A stretch of 64,000 nt of DNA from Angiostrongylus vasorum (lineage: Eukaryota; Nematoda; Chromadorea; Rhabditida; Metastrongylidae): NCBI GenBank assembly GCA_018806985.1, contig JADANN010000311.1:434001-498000 (forward strand), in the 5' to 3' direction. The translations under genes and the position numbers were made by a program. The notes under the pieces are model-generated. The model was not told where the DNA came from. It ran no database searches and saw only the letters and a program-made list of their open reading frames with translations. Positions 1 to 12,129 of this stretch are shown piece after piece (positions within the stretch are counted from its first letter, which is position 1; each line of letters starts with the position of its first letter).

Positions 1-168
1 TTGTCTGGGAGGATAGCAGCTCTGGCTCTATAAATCGGTGGGTTACTGCGAGTCATTGTAAAGGCCAGATACCCATCCAATCACCTCCAAACGATGACCA
101 ATGAAGTCGAATGCATGGCGCATCTCTTAGGGACTGATCAACGCTGAGAGCCTTATCCTGTTTATCCT
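1..168 (+). repeat. SINE-A copy, 5' part beyond the window edge
   Basis: This is the body and 3' end of the commonest repeat here. It runs from TTGTCTGGGAGGATAGCAGC to the conserved end GGGACTGATCAACGCTGAGAG followed by TTTATCCTTT. The tRNA-like head is missing because the window starts inside the copy. Confidence 0.8.
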
Positions 169-297
169 TTATGTATTAGTATTGGCTTTATTCATTTTGA
201 AAGGCACTTTTATATAAAGCGTTGTTCTTCCTTTTGAGGAGATTGGATAAAGTGCTACATTTCGACATTCGTAAATAGAGTATTGTGTTTAGCGTTA

Positions 298-3200
298 TCA
301 ACCTAGTGAGATAATTCCGTTTGGACATCGAGGCAGAGGACAGCAGAGCCCTTCTAGGCAAACATATCCTGTGGGACACACCATATTATGAATTGCACAA
401 CGCATCTGTGCCTGTAATTGTTGTATTAGAAGTTCAACTTCTTCTTTCTTCAGTTACCTGTAATTCAAAAAATAATGCAAATTTTAACTGATTCAGGCAT
501 CACCTGTATTCCTGTAGGACAAAAAAGGCATTGGGCAACATCCTCCGTTCGAACATTCCATTCGCGGACCACATTCCTTAAGCAAAATTTCGATTAAAAG
601 CCAAAAAATGTTGTGCTTTGGCTGTTATTACTAAACATGGATATGCAGAAAATGGACTTCAAACGCTCATTCTATTCACTATCAGTTCAGCTGTAGTTAT
701 AAAAGTTTTCCATATTAAATATTCCCCGATTCTCTCATATCAGTATCATGTTCCTGAAATTAGCCTAACTAACACCACATTTCTTTTTCTTCCTTTCTTT
801 CGAAAGAACTTCCTGTATTGCATAAGAGTCATACGCTTACCAGATCTACCAAACATCTGCGTTGTGATTGCTGACCATTAGCACAGACTGGGAGTTTAAC
901 TACTTCTTGACAACAACTACCGCTTGGCAGATAACATGACCCACTTGCGCAACCACCAGTTGTACAGAAACCGAGTGCAGTCTAAATATCGCTTCATTTA
1001 CAAGACATTATTGAAGCATTTTGAAGACCTCGATGACAATAAAACAAACCTAGGCTATCAAAATTCTAGCTCACCTGGCCAACAGGACAGATCATCGGAC
1101 AACAGGCTCCTTGATAACACCCATTATTTGGTGGACATCCTGCGGAACACGGTTGCTGAGCCGGCGCACCGTCTGGGAAAGGTGATTTGTAAAATAATTG
1201 TGAAAACTGCAAAACCAAGGCGCTATAAAACTGATCGCAATTTCAAAGTTCCACACAACGCTGTGGGACGGGTGTAGCCCAGGGGTTAGAGGTTCACTGC
1301 GATTCAAACAGGAGCGGTTCTTGGTTAGCCTCAGTGTTCCGAACTAATAAGTTCTCCCACACATACTAGTTGCCAACATTCAACCAAATCTGCCTGTGAG
1401 GAAGAAAAGCACTGTCTTAATACAGCGATATTACCAGCACGTCATTTCACAAGCCAGATATACATTTAAACAACTCTGCAATGCTTAGTCGAGTTAACGC
1501 CTATCGCTTTTACGATCTTTTTTAGCATATTGCAATACAACCGATTGGAATAAAAGGATAAAGGGTAAAGCTCTCGACGTTGATCAATCCCTGAGGGATG
1601 CGTCATGCATTGGAGTTCATTAAGCATCGTTTGGATGTGACATGACAAATCTGGCCTTTACAATGAATGATTGGCGGTGGCTTACCGATGCTTCGAGCCA
1701 GTGCTGCTATCCTCCCAGGCCAATTCTGGTAGCAATTTGCCGACCCCGGAGGGATGGAAGGCTTGGTCGGCTATGAGCATGGGGACCGATTCCTCATGTG
1801 TGTTGCAGGGCGCCTCCAAGTACTGCGCCACACGCGCCCCCCACCGGTTACAATAGTTTTCTGAATGAATTACTAGTGTTCAACCTCCATGTGAGACCCA
1901 GTAGGCCTTTAACTGCAGTATTTGGACTGTCTCCATAAATTTTAAGAGGAAAAGCAGTGGTATAAAATATACTCACTCGGACATAACCGGAAAACGTTGT
2001 AAACAAAATCAATTGAAGGTTGAGTCACAACTGGACAGCAGGCATTTATAGCTGTATTGCATGATGCTCCGACTGGGCATGAACCACATGGGCCTGATGG
2101 AGGTGACATGGAATCCCGGACACAAAGCTAAATACGTTGTACATAAACGTCACTGCTTGGTTTCAAAGTAAAAGCCTCAGAGAAGGCTCGGCTATACATA
2201 CCAATCTGAATCGTTTGAGTCGGCTGATTTATGGCGACAGGGCAGCATCCGATTCCTGGGGCGCAAGCAGAATCTGATGAGTACTACTGTTCACATATTT
2301 CCAAAAAGGACTTTTTTGAGACCAATAATTAAAACACTTCAATAGTGTCAAAAAATCATGCATTACATAAATTCATTTTTGTTATTTTAGAGTGTTTAAT
2401 TGAAGGCCATACATTGTGGACATGGCTGGTTACAAGACGCCAGTGGCGGTACGTTGGGTCCTGGACATACTGAAAAAGCTCCGAATTAGTCGATTTGTTG
2501 ACTGTTCCACAATACAAAAAATAGTTACATAATGCAACCTACGCGGTGCTTGGTGCTGAATGAAATTGTCAAGGACTTCTTTTCTCCTGGCAGCAAACGT
2601 TCTAAAAGAACCGGCGCAAAAATATGAAACAGAACTATTTGCTTAATCCTTCTAGAGATGACAACTGAAGATCATGCAGTTTATTGTATTACTGTATCGT
2701 TATAGTTGTGTCGTTCACTAGTGCTATGAAAAAATGTGCTATCTATTTGTATGACGAAGAACTTATTGGAAGAAGTCACCTTTGTACACCTACTTATTCC
2801 AGGACATTGAGTTGCACCCGTTGTCTGAGAACAACTGCACACTGCTTCTTGTTGTGGTTCACAGACTGACCTGTCTATTGCCATCGACACGCATATAGAC
2901 GAAGAAGGAGAAAATACTGTGTTCGGGGCACATGGAATACGTGTCCATTCCCCACATGCTGCACTAGAAAAGAAATCTTTTTTTTCGAACAGATGGTAAC
3001 AACTGTTGTAAACAAACCGAATTACCCTTTATAGCTTTCTTTTTAATTTGAAAACAGAACAAAGCAAAGTAAGTAGCAAGACAATGAAGCGATTTGATTG
3101 CTGGTGCAAAATAAAGTAAAAGTAGTACGAACGTTGTAACAGTTTTGAAGTTCTCACAGTGTCATATTATGTATTTGCTCAATAGTTTACTGTGCTATCG

Positions 3201-6200
3201 GATGAAGAAGGGATAATGTTCCTCTTCGTCAAATCTCGCTGCACAACTCCTCAATAGGTCCATCTCCTCAGTAGAGTTTTCCAAGCTGAGAATTGGCTAG
3301 AAATTTCCGTCTACAAGCTAAGAATTTAACTACGCCATAGTAAAGCTCGGTGAGCCATTGTGGGCTACTTTTTTGAGACAATTTGTATCTTCAAAGCCGG
3401 CTTAACCCAATGGGAACCCCTGAGGCGCGAGCGATAGATAATTCGTGAGTACACGTGCCCGATCAAAGCACTCAATGAGTAACAGGAATACAAGCAGCGG
3501 CTACAGGGTAAACTTTGTGTGTGTGAAGAAGAGAACCATGTTTTCTAAAACCTACACTTAGCTCATGTGCTTAAAGGGGTAAATGGCACCATGAAGGCAT
3601 AGAACTTAATCTTGACAGTGAACATCTTCATTTTAAACACATTGGCACAGTAATGTTAGCAATTCTAACAGTGCCAGCAGAATTTGTTTACCTGGACGAT
3701 TGTGGAGAGCACTGTATGAAGTGAGCATTATTTGTAGGGTCCAGTTTTAAAGCAGCTTCTTTCCAATCACATGGTGATCCAATAATTGGTTCCGATAATG
3801 CGCCTACAATCCGAATGAAGATCAACTATTAGCAAATGTACTACTGGCAGATTCATTCCATCTCAATGTCGAACGCACAGCTCTGTTCAATGGTTACACA
3901 TAATCCTTTAAAAAAATGTTTAGAAATATTCAACAACACTCACCACTGCAAGGTACCTGACAATCAACATTAGAAGGGTTTTGAGCACAAGTGGTTTGTT
4001 GACGTCGTACCGTTTTTGTTTCCAGACATTTTTGACGTGCCACGTCAAACTCATAGGATTCTGGACAGCCCCGTAAATTCCAAACACCCAAGTACTTGTC
4101 GGTCAGATTATATTCGGTCGCCTACAACATTATAACAAAAGGAAATTAAAAACAGCTGTAGTGTGGTAGAAAAATAGCAACAGTATTTTTTATTCACTAT
4201 TCTTGAAACAATAAAGAAAGTGGAGAGAGAGAGAGCAGAGAAGGCGGATGTAATCCTGTGCGAAACACAATCATAGATATACTGTAGTAATACAAGGAAG
4301 GCCATAATCGATGTTTCTGATCATCGCCTGCCTTTCGCAGCTTATCCCAGCATTTTTTGAATAATTATTACTTTTATTACTAAGGTCATGCTGGTTTTTG
4401 CAGTTCAAGTTACCGATCAGTTGATTTTAATTTCCTTGAGTGGAAATTTTGATCATTCGGTACAGAACAACCGGAGTGCAATGATACACATTGCATTTAA
4501 TCAGAATGCATTGTATCAAATTCTGCCAACACTAAATCAGTGGGACGTTGAGAGCTAAAAGTCTTTGTTTACTTTTAAACAAGATATGACATACCTCTTC
4601 CTGAGCCAGCGGCGCACATTCATAGAATTCATTCGAATTATCCGCCACTCGGTAGAGTTCTACCGTCATGCACATTCTACCAGAAAGGCAAATGGCTTCA
4701 TAAACTGAAAAAAGAGGTTTAGTGCTTCCCCTTTTACGGTGATGTAGGTATAAAAAAATATGATATATGTTGAGAATGAAATCCGCTCTAGGGTGTTCTG
4801 AAATAAACTGGTTTTATTACGTTAATAACGGTTATTTCATCTCTTGAAGTGCAATATTAAAATTAGAATGATCTGTTGAGACAAAATGTACATTAAATGC
4901 ATTCCATTGGAGGAACGAAAATGGGTGTGTAGTGATGTCTCACTTAACAAACAGCTTCCGAAACACCTTCTGCTGTTTTTTTAATATTGTGCGCATCGGA
5001 AAAAGCCATCCAATAATATCTCCACGTTTGTTGAGATTTTTACTTATTTTAGAAGAAACTTGGCCATCAATTTTCTGCTTCTTATGTTTGTTGTGTACTT
5101 AAACTTAATACATCTTAATAGAGCAGCAATAAGATAGAAGGCCGGCTCTCCATAAGCTGTGTATCAATCCAGCAGTCACCATTTTTTTTCCCCCTTTGTG
5201 GCATAAAAAAGAACGTTTGCTAGCCGCGAAAATTCTTACGGCTTCGCACAGACGAGCTATAGAACTGGACAATACAAACAAAGGCGCATTTTCCAATAGA
5301 TGGAGAAGTGGGCGATGTGCGTTGACGGAGTGGAACGAAGGAACAGATGGATCGTGTTTGCATGTTGTTGGATCAACGACCTGCTTCTCCTAGCACAGTG
5401 CGAGTGATCACATCCAAAACCAGAGCACTCGGATCATAGAAGACATATGATGTCCAGAAAATGAAAAAAAGGTTAATCAAAGTCAGGAACAACGGGATAG
5501 ACCAGGAAAGAAACTCGAGGAGAAGTCTGCCTGGCTAAATTGAGGAAAGATGGAGAGGGGACGGAGGTATTCAAATAACTAACCCAGGACTTTTGGAGCA
5601 TGAAAAGAATTCAAAACTTATAAAAAATATGCTTTACTTCTGTCCACAATTATGATAAGGTGTTCAAAGGAGGGTATGACTTTATTGATCATGTGTCCAC
5701 TTAGTGTCATTAGTGTCAGTTGTAAATCGTCAATGATTAGACTGGCATTTTTGTGAACTAATCGTGGCACACATGGGAAAAGCAAAATTGTTCTTTAACT
5801 AAAAGGCTGAAAGTGGAGAAAAACGCAGCGAAAGAGAAGGAACCCTGGCATAACGAAAGAAAAGGTGTGCTGGCATTGCGAAATGTGTTACTATACTTAG
5901 TAATAAATTAACTGCCTCTAATTTTTATTTCTTAACTAGTTACAACTTTTCCAGCTTTCGTGTTCTGTCATGATGAAGCAATTCTCCTGTTTATTTCTTC
6001 TTATCAGCGTTTAGTCAAAATGTTTGCAGACCTTAGTTCTCTGTAAAAACAGTTCTACTTATGTGCAATTTATCAACAAGAGTTTACACTTCTAGTGTCG
6101 CCTTTTAATAGCCAAACCAAACAAATAAGAAAAACTTGTATAGCATGCCCGAAAAACGCTTCAATGTGCCGTTGGAAAACAGTGCACAAGGGTCACTTTC

Positions 6201-6515
6201 GTTTTTGAACTTTTAAAGTTATGCTTATATCTAAAAGTAAGAAGATTAGGTGTTTATTCAAAAAGGAGTCTTTCGATAGATACACCATTCTAAGTAACAT
6301 ATGAAAATTAAAAAAGGGAAAAAAAGGAGTGGTAGAAGGACCGTGTATTTCTATAAAAACACACAATTCTTCTAATATTTAAGAAGCCAGTAGCTAAAGA
6401 TCTTGAAAAATCACAAAATCAAGTGGCATCAGTGCTGAACCAAAAATTGGAAATGATTTTTTATCAACTTACTTGTTGTTAGTAGCAGTAGTGCAGGTTG
6501 TAGAAGGGTTGTCAT
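298..6515 (-). CDS. Secreted cysteine-rich protein (chitin-binding-like plus EB/lustrin-type modules), ten-exon model
   Basis: Exons, 5' to 3': 6515-6473, 4704-4595, 4121-3944, 3803-3692, 2963-2780, 2127-1977, 1172-1075, 981-841, 576-504, 411-298. The first eight join in consistent phase and give about 339 codons. The protein opens with a short signal peptide (MTTLLQPALLLLTT). Exons 3-5 carry a pattern like nematode chitin-binding repeats (FIQCSP, then CGEWTRIPCAPNTVF). Exons 6-10 each hold compact Cys modules of EB/lustrin/WR1 type, for example CSAGCPPNNGCYQGACCP, CTTGGCASGSCYLPSGSCC and CPTGYVCLEGLCCPLPRC. A secreted role in cuticle, eggshell or extracellular matrix is inference. Weak points: exon 9 (AAG acceptor, weak donor) ends in phase 1 while exon 10 reads in phase 0. 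The gene either stops at TGA 300-298 or splices at GTTGAT beyond it. Intron 6 holds SINE-A copies. Confidence 0.72.
1266..1480 (+). repeat. Diverged SINE-A copy
   Basis: A degenerate A-box-like head (GTAGCCCAGGGGTTAGAGG) is followed by body segments matching the SINE-A order. These are TTGCCAAC..., a GGAAGAAAAGCA segment in place of GGATAGCAGCA, and CCAGATATACAT. Identity is low. It lies in intron 6 of the Cys-rich gene. Confidence 0.5.
1551..1843 (-). repeat. SINE-A, near full-length
   Basis: On the minus strand it reads tRNA-like head (GGCGCGTGTGGCGCAG at about 1843), B-box-like GGAATCGGTCC, body (AATTGGCCTGGGAGGATAGC), GAATGCATGACGCATCCC, and TTTATCCTTT at about 1555. It is one of the best copies and lies in intron 6 of the Cys-rich gene. 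Confidence 0.85.
4705..6472 (-). other. Intron 1 of the Cys-rich gene; no exon recognised
   Basis: A 1.77 kb gap lies between the signal-peptide exon and exon 2. Positions 5190-5560 are more GC-rich and read partly open on both strands (for example MWHKKERLLAAKILTASHR on plus), but no known domain is visible. It may be a decayed transposon. I see nothing in the rest. Confidence 0.4.
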
Positions 6516-6601
6516 GAATCACCGCCCCGAAACTTGTCTTAGCTTTGGCCTCTTATTTTGGTTTCAGTGAATGTCGACCTGCTTTGGTTTTAAATACTCG
6601 T

Positions 6602-6668
6602 CGCTTCACCGAGCCGGAGTCGAACCGGTCCTGATCCCCGTGTTAGGCTTGCTCGGCGAGGATCTGTC
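6602..6668 (-). repeat. tRNA-like sequence with perfect B-box
   Basis: The minus strand carries GGTTCGACTCC, a perfect pol III B-box, inside a partly paired T-arm (ACCGG/CCGGC). Upstream TCGCCGA can pair with downstream TCGGTGA as an acceptor-like stem allowing one G-U pair. The A-box-like TCGCCGAGCAAG lies too close for an ordinary tRNA and no D-arm is evident. It is a tRNA-derived relic or a shortened tRNA-like gene, not a convincing functional tRNA. Confidence 0.35.
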
Positions 6669-6926
6669 ACTTTAGTGCACTGTTGAAATCCGGAACGATT
6701 ATTAATCACAAGCTATATTTGCGACATCTGTGTTCTTCAGTTTTAGTTTTATTTAAATCATGGTCTTTTTATACAGTGCGGGAGCATAATAGCTAAATAT
6801 GAGCAGCGACTATGTTCACAAGCGTTTCGTGGGTCCGATTGCATGCCCTGAAATAATCAAGTCTCCTGCCATTCCCGGCTTGGCAAATTCCTATATAACT
6901 TATCTGAGAGAATAGAAAATACTTAC

Positions 6927-7012
6927 ATCGATGTGCACCTGGAACTTATTGTACAGATCAAATATGCATTTAATCGCATCTGACGTGTAGTGTAGCTGAT
7001 TACGACGCATAC
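6927..7012 (-). CDS. Orphan coding exon, possible trans-spliced first exon
   Basis: The acceptor TATCACTCAG lies two bases before an ATG. The open frame encodes 28 residues starting MRRNQLHYTSDAIKCIFDLY and ends at a perfect donor, GTAAGT, in phase 0. An acceptor so close to an ATG suggests spliced-leader addition. I could not find a partner exon. It does not join the Cys-rich gene, whose own ATG lies 412 bases downstream and needs a different phase. The family is not recognised. Confidence 0.4.
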
Positions 7013-7220
7013 CTGAGTGATACATTAATGTCAAAGGCCTTGGCCATTATCCATATAACACACTGAACCCTGTCCTTCCTTTCATTCATGGCCTTGGAAG
7101 CGAAACATCATGATATGAATCACGTATTTAGTTGGCGAGTGTAATATTTTGCAAAGAAAAGTCTGCCACAAATAGCGCGAAGGACACTAAATTCTGAAGC
7201 TTCATGCCTGATCGGTTGCC

Positions 7221-8221
7221 ATGGTGAATCATTTATTGAGACAGTACATCTCAAGTGAGTTTTGTGGAAAATTCTAAGCTATTTTAGCTTTTTTATTGTT
7301 TCTTTCGCACACTAGAAAGAGAAGACAAATTTGCATTGGTGAGGAGGTTCAGAACACGGAATCTCTACCTCTGAAAAGAATTACTTGCTGTATAAACGCA
7401 ATATCATACAAGACTTGCTTTAAGTGCAGTTATACTTCGATTGGTGTTCACGAATGTGCCCTGTTTCGATTTGCTTCATCACTTTTTATGAAGCAGTCAA
7501 CGGAAATTATCGTGATATTCATGAAAGAAGTATAGAAACAAGACGGATAACCTGCCTACGATCCACAATGATTGTCGATAGTCTGTGGTAACGCAGCAGC
7601 ACGGCTTTCTCGTAACTCTAAGAGAATGCTCACGTTGTGTAAAATATCGGGCTCAACATCCCATATGGTAGGTGTTCTCATCTATGAATTACGTCGGACG
7701 ATGAAGTTATCGGTGAGTAACAGATGGTTTAACCATATGTTACAATGGATATCGTTAGCTATGAGCTAAGACAATATTCCAATAAAGTATTAATTGATGC
7801 TGGCCATTTCTTGTTCTCTGCGTAAGAAAGCAAAACATTCTTCTCTAACCTAGATCTTCACGCTGTTTTTGTGGCTACAAGACATATGAAATTCTTCGTG
7901 ATCGCCAATATAAGGACTCAGTGACCGGCATGAGCCTCTTAAAATGCGAGACACTTGTCGGGACACCGGGAAAAATTCCTGTAGTCTTTGTTGAGCACAC
8001 TTTATTGGTAGCCTTTCCACTTTGGAATAGGAAACCGAAATAAGAATTACAAACGTCTTGTTGGGCTCATATTAACATCGCTTCATTTTCATGACGATCA
8101 GTTTTTTATAAAGAACGAAAACCATCTCTTAACATGTGAATCGCTCAATTGCACGACTCATGCGGGGATCGACCATATCCTTGTATCACGAAGGCATATG
8201 TCATTCACATGTGACCACTGA
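7221..8221 (+). CDS. Candidate multi-exon gene, Cys/His-rich, family not recognised
   Basis: Plus-strand exon-like pieces with good borders: 7221-7254 (MVNHLLRQYIS, donor GTGAGT), 7316-7338 (acceptor TTTCGCACACTAG), 7582 to 7647-7712, 7854-8043 (acceptor TTCTCTAACCTAG, 62 codons open, contains CFCGYKTYEILRDRQYKD), and 8102-8221 (acceptor GACGATCAG, 39 codons to TGA, contains LLTCESLNCTTHAGIDH). The C-x-CGYKT and C-x4-C...H spacing hints at zinc binding. The phases do not all agree: exon three is open in two frames, and neither gives a clean join to 7854. Treat this as evidence of a gene, not as a finished model. Confidence 0.33.
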
Positions 8222-8460
8222 AGGGTTTATTATATCTAGAGCGACTTGTTGTAGGAAGCCCTTTGCAATCCATGTAGAACCATACAAAATCACATAATTT
8301 CGCTCCAGCATCCTTAATTTCTAATTATTAAGTTGGAACGGGTTATTACCGTTATTTGTTGTTCACTAAGGCTCTAATCGATGCGCGAATGGGAGATATT
8401 CTCTTATCAGATGAAAGCGACTTTCAAGAGGAAAAATGTTTTTCTTTTACTTTTCGCTAG

Positions 8461-10095
8461 AGACCTCATTGCTGGAATGGAAACAGCGTATGATAGGAGA
8501 TGGAGAATCAGGAATTATAATGACCATGGAAATGGTTTTGCTGGAGCTCAATCTGTGGCACTTCTATGAAAATTTTTAGCGCAGGAACGAATTTGGTCGT
8601 CACTGAACAAATACTGCATAATGACGAAGATTGAATTGACGAACACATTAACTCTGCACATTCACTGTCGTGAGTTCCGAGAAGGGAGTTCCTTTCAGCA
8701 TCTTGCCGATGTTTCCTCGTCTCGTTTAGTTCGATGTCTTAATTGTTTTCCTTAGTTTGCATCATGAGGTCATGGATAGTGGCTTTTGCATCATGAGGTC
8801 ATGGATGGTGTCTATCTTTGCTAAGGTTTGCGTTTTGATAATGAGCACAGATCATCACTGCAATCCTTACAGTTTTAGGTTACAAGAAATGGTCATGAAT
8901 CTTTATCAGTCTTTCTCAACACTTCCTTCAAAAACAATCGTAGCCTCCATGGACCCATTAGACGTCGGGAAGGTAAGGATCTCTATTCTTATAGCATCTG
9001 GTGAGCGCACGCTTGCCCAGAACGCCTAAGGTGTATAAATTGTTTATTGCTGGACTTGATAATGAAGAGATTTGTGTAGAAGCTCCATTCACTGGATTGT
9101 GGACAGCCGAATAGAGAGTACTATTTATACACGCATAACCAGGTATATATGAATTAACATAGCTACGTACGTACAAAAAACATAAAATAATCCAGCAAAC
9201 CAGGAACTGGTGCAACTATATTACACGAGACTGAGAGCAATTACAAGGCCAGTTTTGGTCGACAGTTAACTCCCTGCCCGTCATTTACGGAAGGTGTGCA
9301 CATGTACATTCTCAGCTAATACCCCTCAGATCCATCGTATGAGAATCGTCCATAGATTTATGTGTATATTTATGAGTTGTAGTTCTTCGCATCACCTAGA
9401 ATTCATTTTCACACTATCTTCTTCGGTCAAAAGTGTTTACAAAACCGATTTTTTGCTCCATGAATGACCATTAATACTATAAGTTTATTCTCAACGATGT
9501 AGTATTTTTTTCTCTGAACTCTGCTAAATGCCACATTCTATGTTTTTTAATCGGTTGGATTTACTCCACTGTGTTCTAAATTATTCGGAAATTTGTTGAT
9601 TCTTGACTAATCAGGGTACACAAGGATTTCTGAGAAACTTTACCAATAAAAACTTCACGAGGAAGCCTCAGAACTGTCACACATATAGTAGTGTAGCTCT
9701 CTGATATGCGAAACCTTTCATAAAATTAGTATCTGGAGTAATGTCAATATTCAAGGCATAATATGGGAGTTGTATGTGTGTTGGTAGCAGTGCGTAAGGC
9801 TGGTCAATGCTCAGCGCCTAGGCAACCATTGCATTGTTACCATTCCCTTCTAATAATCCGTTTCTACACTTTAACAACGTGTGTGTGTGTGTATGTGTGT
9901 GTGTGATGTTTTGTGTTATTATTACGAAACTCTTGCCGTTTCCGTGCTCTTCTTCAGCTTATATGTGTGTACAAAGTTTCATTTTTGCCATGCAACCTTA
10001 CACCACATAAAAATACGTATGAATTAATAATATTGGGCTCCACAAAGAGTGCCAAGCAGTTTCTTCGTTGGCATTCTCAGTTGTCATTAAAGTGA
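8461..10095 (+). CDS. Further plus-strand exon candidates
   Basis: Three open blocks with convincing acceptors. 8461-8579 follows TTTTCGCTAG and reads LLEWKQRMIGDGESGIIMTM and onward for 38 codons to TAG; a second frame is also open. 8879-8972 follows TTTTAG, contains MNLYQSFSTLPSKTIVASMD and ends at GTAAGG. 9958-10095 follows GCTCTTCTTCAG and gives 45 codons ending FLRWHSQLSLK and TGA; it joins the 8972 donor in phase 0. No family is recognised and I cannot tell whether these form one gene with the exons at 7.2-8.2 kb. Confidence 0.28.
8759..8811 (+). repeat. Short tandem duplication
   Basis: A unit of about 30 bases is present twice in direct order. The shared core is GCATCATGAGGTCATGGAT. 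Confidence 0.8.
9878..9905 (+). repeat. GT-rich microsatellite
   Basis: A run of GT dinucleotides with one interruption. Confidence 0.85.
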
Positions 10096-10494
10096 GAGAC
10101 GCATAATTTTCTATATTTCAATTTAAAGTGATCCAATATTGACACACGTTTTCAAAACAAACGGTGATTGACCACCTTCAGTCACACGGGATTCAAGTTA
10201 TCTCAGATCTACTTTAAGCCTTAAGAATATCAACAGTTATGTTGACCGAAGTTGAGGATTAAAATGCTTTTTAATTTTAGTCTATGTTTTTTTTTAAAAT
10301 TTTTCCATCTTTATATCTCAAGATTCTTCTTTAATATCCCTATCGGGTCTTTCTGGATAATGATGCACTTGGATGTCAAACTGCCACTTATAGCAACGGA
10401 TTTCCTTATCACGCGAGGTTCCCAGAAGCTGAAAAAAAAGCTAGCTTTAATTCGTATGACCCAACGTAACATGTTGTTTTGATTTCAGCACTTT

Positions 10495-11240
10495 GCGCAT
10501 TCGATTCGCTTCCTCGCTTCCATTATCCAAAATGATCTTCAAACCGTTCGAACTTTTTATTTACTGCCTATTCTTTTTTTACAGCACGGTACGATTGAAA
10601 TACAACTAAAGGGATCCTGAGATGTAAGCAAAGCACGGAACCCTCAGGTGGGCTTCAAAACCTCAACTACCCTTGCCGAGGGCTCACCACTATCGGTGAA
10701 TTTACAAGTACAATATTTTGACTTCTAGTTCCAACCTTTTTCGGCCTTTCGAAAAAGTTAAAACATTTTGGTGCCGACTGCAGCCTTAGCTTAATTGGGT
10801 TCAACGCCGATTTGTGCCTCTAAGATCATTTCTTTCAACGAGGTGATTGTTGATTGCACCTATAGAAAAAAAACTAGATCTGAGAAAGGCGAAAAAAGTC
10901 CAAGATTGTTGTGGTGAAAAAGCATGTAAACCCTCGGAAAGAGAAATTGCTGTTTCGGAGTTCACCAGGGGGTTGTGAGTTCTGCTCATACCTGAGCATC
11001 CCTATGATATGAAACTCTGCGTGTCGGTTCGGCTGCTGCTTGACCATATCCGTTTTCGTCATGAATGTTTTTGGATGCTTGTTAAGCTGGTGCACCCTAG
11101 AATATTGAGAAATCCATGGCAGGGTTTCAAGGAAGAATTGGATGGAGAGCACAGATTCCATATAGACCTTGTACCAAGATCACTACTCTGGTGGGAAAAG
11201 AAGCATGGCGGGCGCGGTGTTTCGCACCGGTGCATTGCTC
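10495..11240 (-). repeat. SINE-C copy apparently split by a SINE-B-like insertion
   Basis: 10495-10550 resembles one end of SINE-C (GCATTCGATTCGCTTCCTCG, then a counterpart of CAATGGTCTTCGAA). The sequence then changes to a SINE-B-type end at about 10552 (TTTATTTACTGCCTATTC). SINE-C body resumes at about 10985 with TCGGTTCGGCTGCTGCTTGA. The region between (10580-10980) has no gene that I can support. Confidence 0.45.
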
Positions 11241-11602
11241 ACTGAATGACATTTCTACCACTTCACTAGCACTACGTTAGGAGCATGCTCAACTCACTCT
11301 GTAGATATGAGTGTTATGCATGCTATTATTTACTGCATATTGCCCACCAAACGAACACAGTACTCTCAGCATTTGGAAGTGTTTTGCAATTTATGCCTAT
11401 CTACTTCATTATTTTTTTCATATTATTTTTCATAGTAGCATATTCCATACAATAACCGTGATTCTTCGTAGAGAACTAAAATGAAACCATAGGCAATTGT
11501 TAGTCAAATTGCCTAATAATGAACTCATCTGAAAAATGGTTGTTGCAGAACATTAAGTGCAGAAAAGGACTTTTCTAGTCCAAAGTTCCAGTCATTGCAA
11601 CG

Positions 11603-11950
11603 CTAAAGGAAGATTGATCGCACCGTAAAGCAAACCTGAAGCAAATCTCGTTCATCAGGTGTGCCGGAACAAAAATTTTGCTCAGGGAAAAAAAATAATA
11701 AAAAAATTAGCGCTAGTATCCGTGTGATTTTTTTCAACGGACAAAACCGCACAATTACCAAGTTTTTAACAGATTTAATCCAAAATAATAATATCTGTTT
11801 GAAATGGAAATTGAAAGCTAAACGTCTCGAGCAATGATGACAATACAAGCATTTAAACGTGCTAACAAGTGACTCAAAACCACGTAATTTGTAAAAGTTA
11901 TAGAGCTGTTGGATCAGAGGCTTTGCAGTGCAATTGTTAAGTTTAGACAT
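11603..11950 (-). CDS. ORF of 115 codons, uncertain
   Basis: This is a true ATG frame, starting MSKLNNCTAKPLIQQLYNFY. TTCTAG lies 12 bases upstream of the ATG and could be a trans-splice acceptor. A Cys-rich stretch (CLYCHHCSRR) and a hydrophobic segment (ILALIFLLFFF) follow. Base composition is as AT-rich as the surroundings, so chance opening is quite possible. No family is recognised. Confidence 0.25.
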   Translation of the reverse strand: MSKLNNCTAKPLIQQLYNFYKLRGFESLVSTFKCLYCHHCSRRLAFNFHFKQILLFWIKSVKNLVIVRFCPLKKITRILALIFLLFFFPEQNFCSGTPDERDLLQVCFTVRSIFL

Positions 11951-12129
11951 TGTGAATACCTAGAATTTATGGTTAAGATTCTGCTTTCTGCTACGAATTA
12001 GGTTTATCTCTATGTCGCTCCCAAGTTAAGAAGTGATTATTCATTTCCAATTTTTGCTTAGGCTTCTATTGAGATTGGAGGTGGTCAAGCATCTAAAATT
12101 TTCCATTCCGGCTTACTACGGTGACTTTT

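Noticed and set aside
1092..1307. 71-codon minus frame
   Set aside because: It overlaps the true Cys-rich exon 1172-1075 in a different frame; the Cys-rich frame fits both neighbours in phase.
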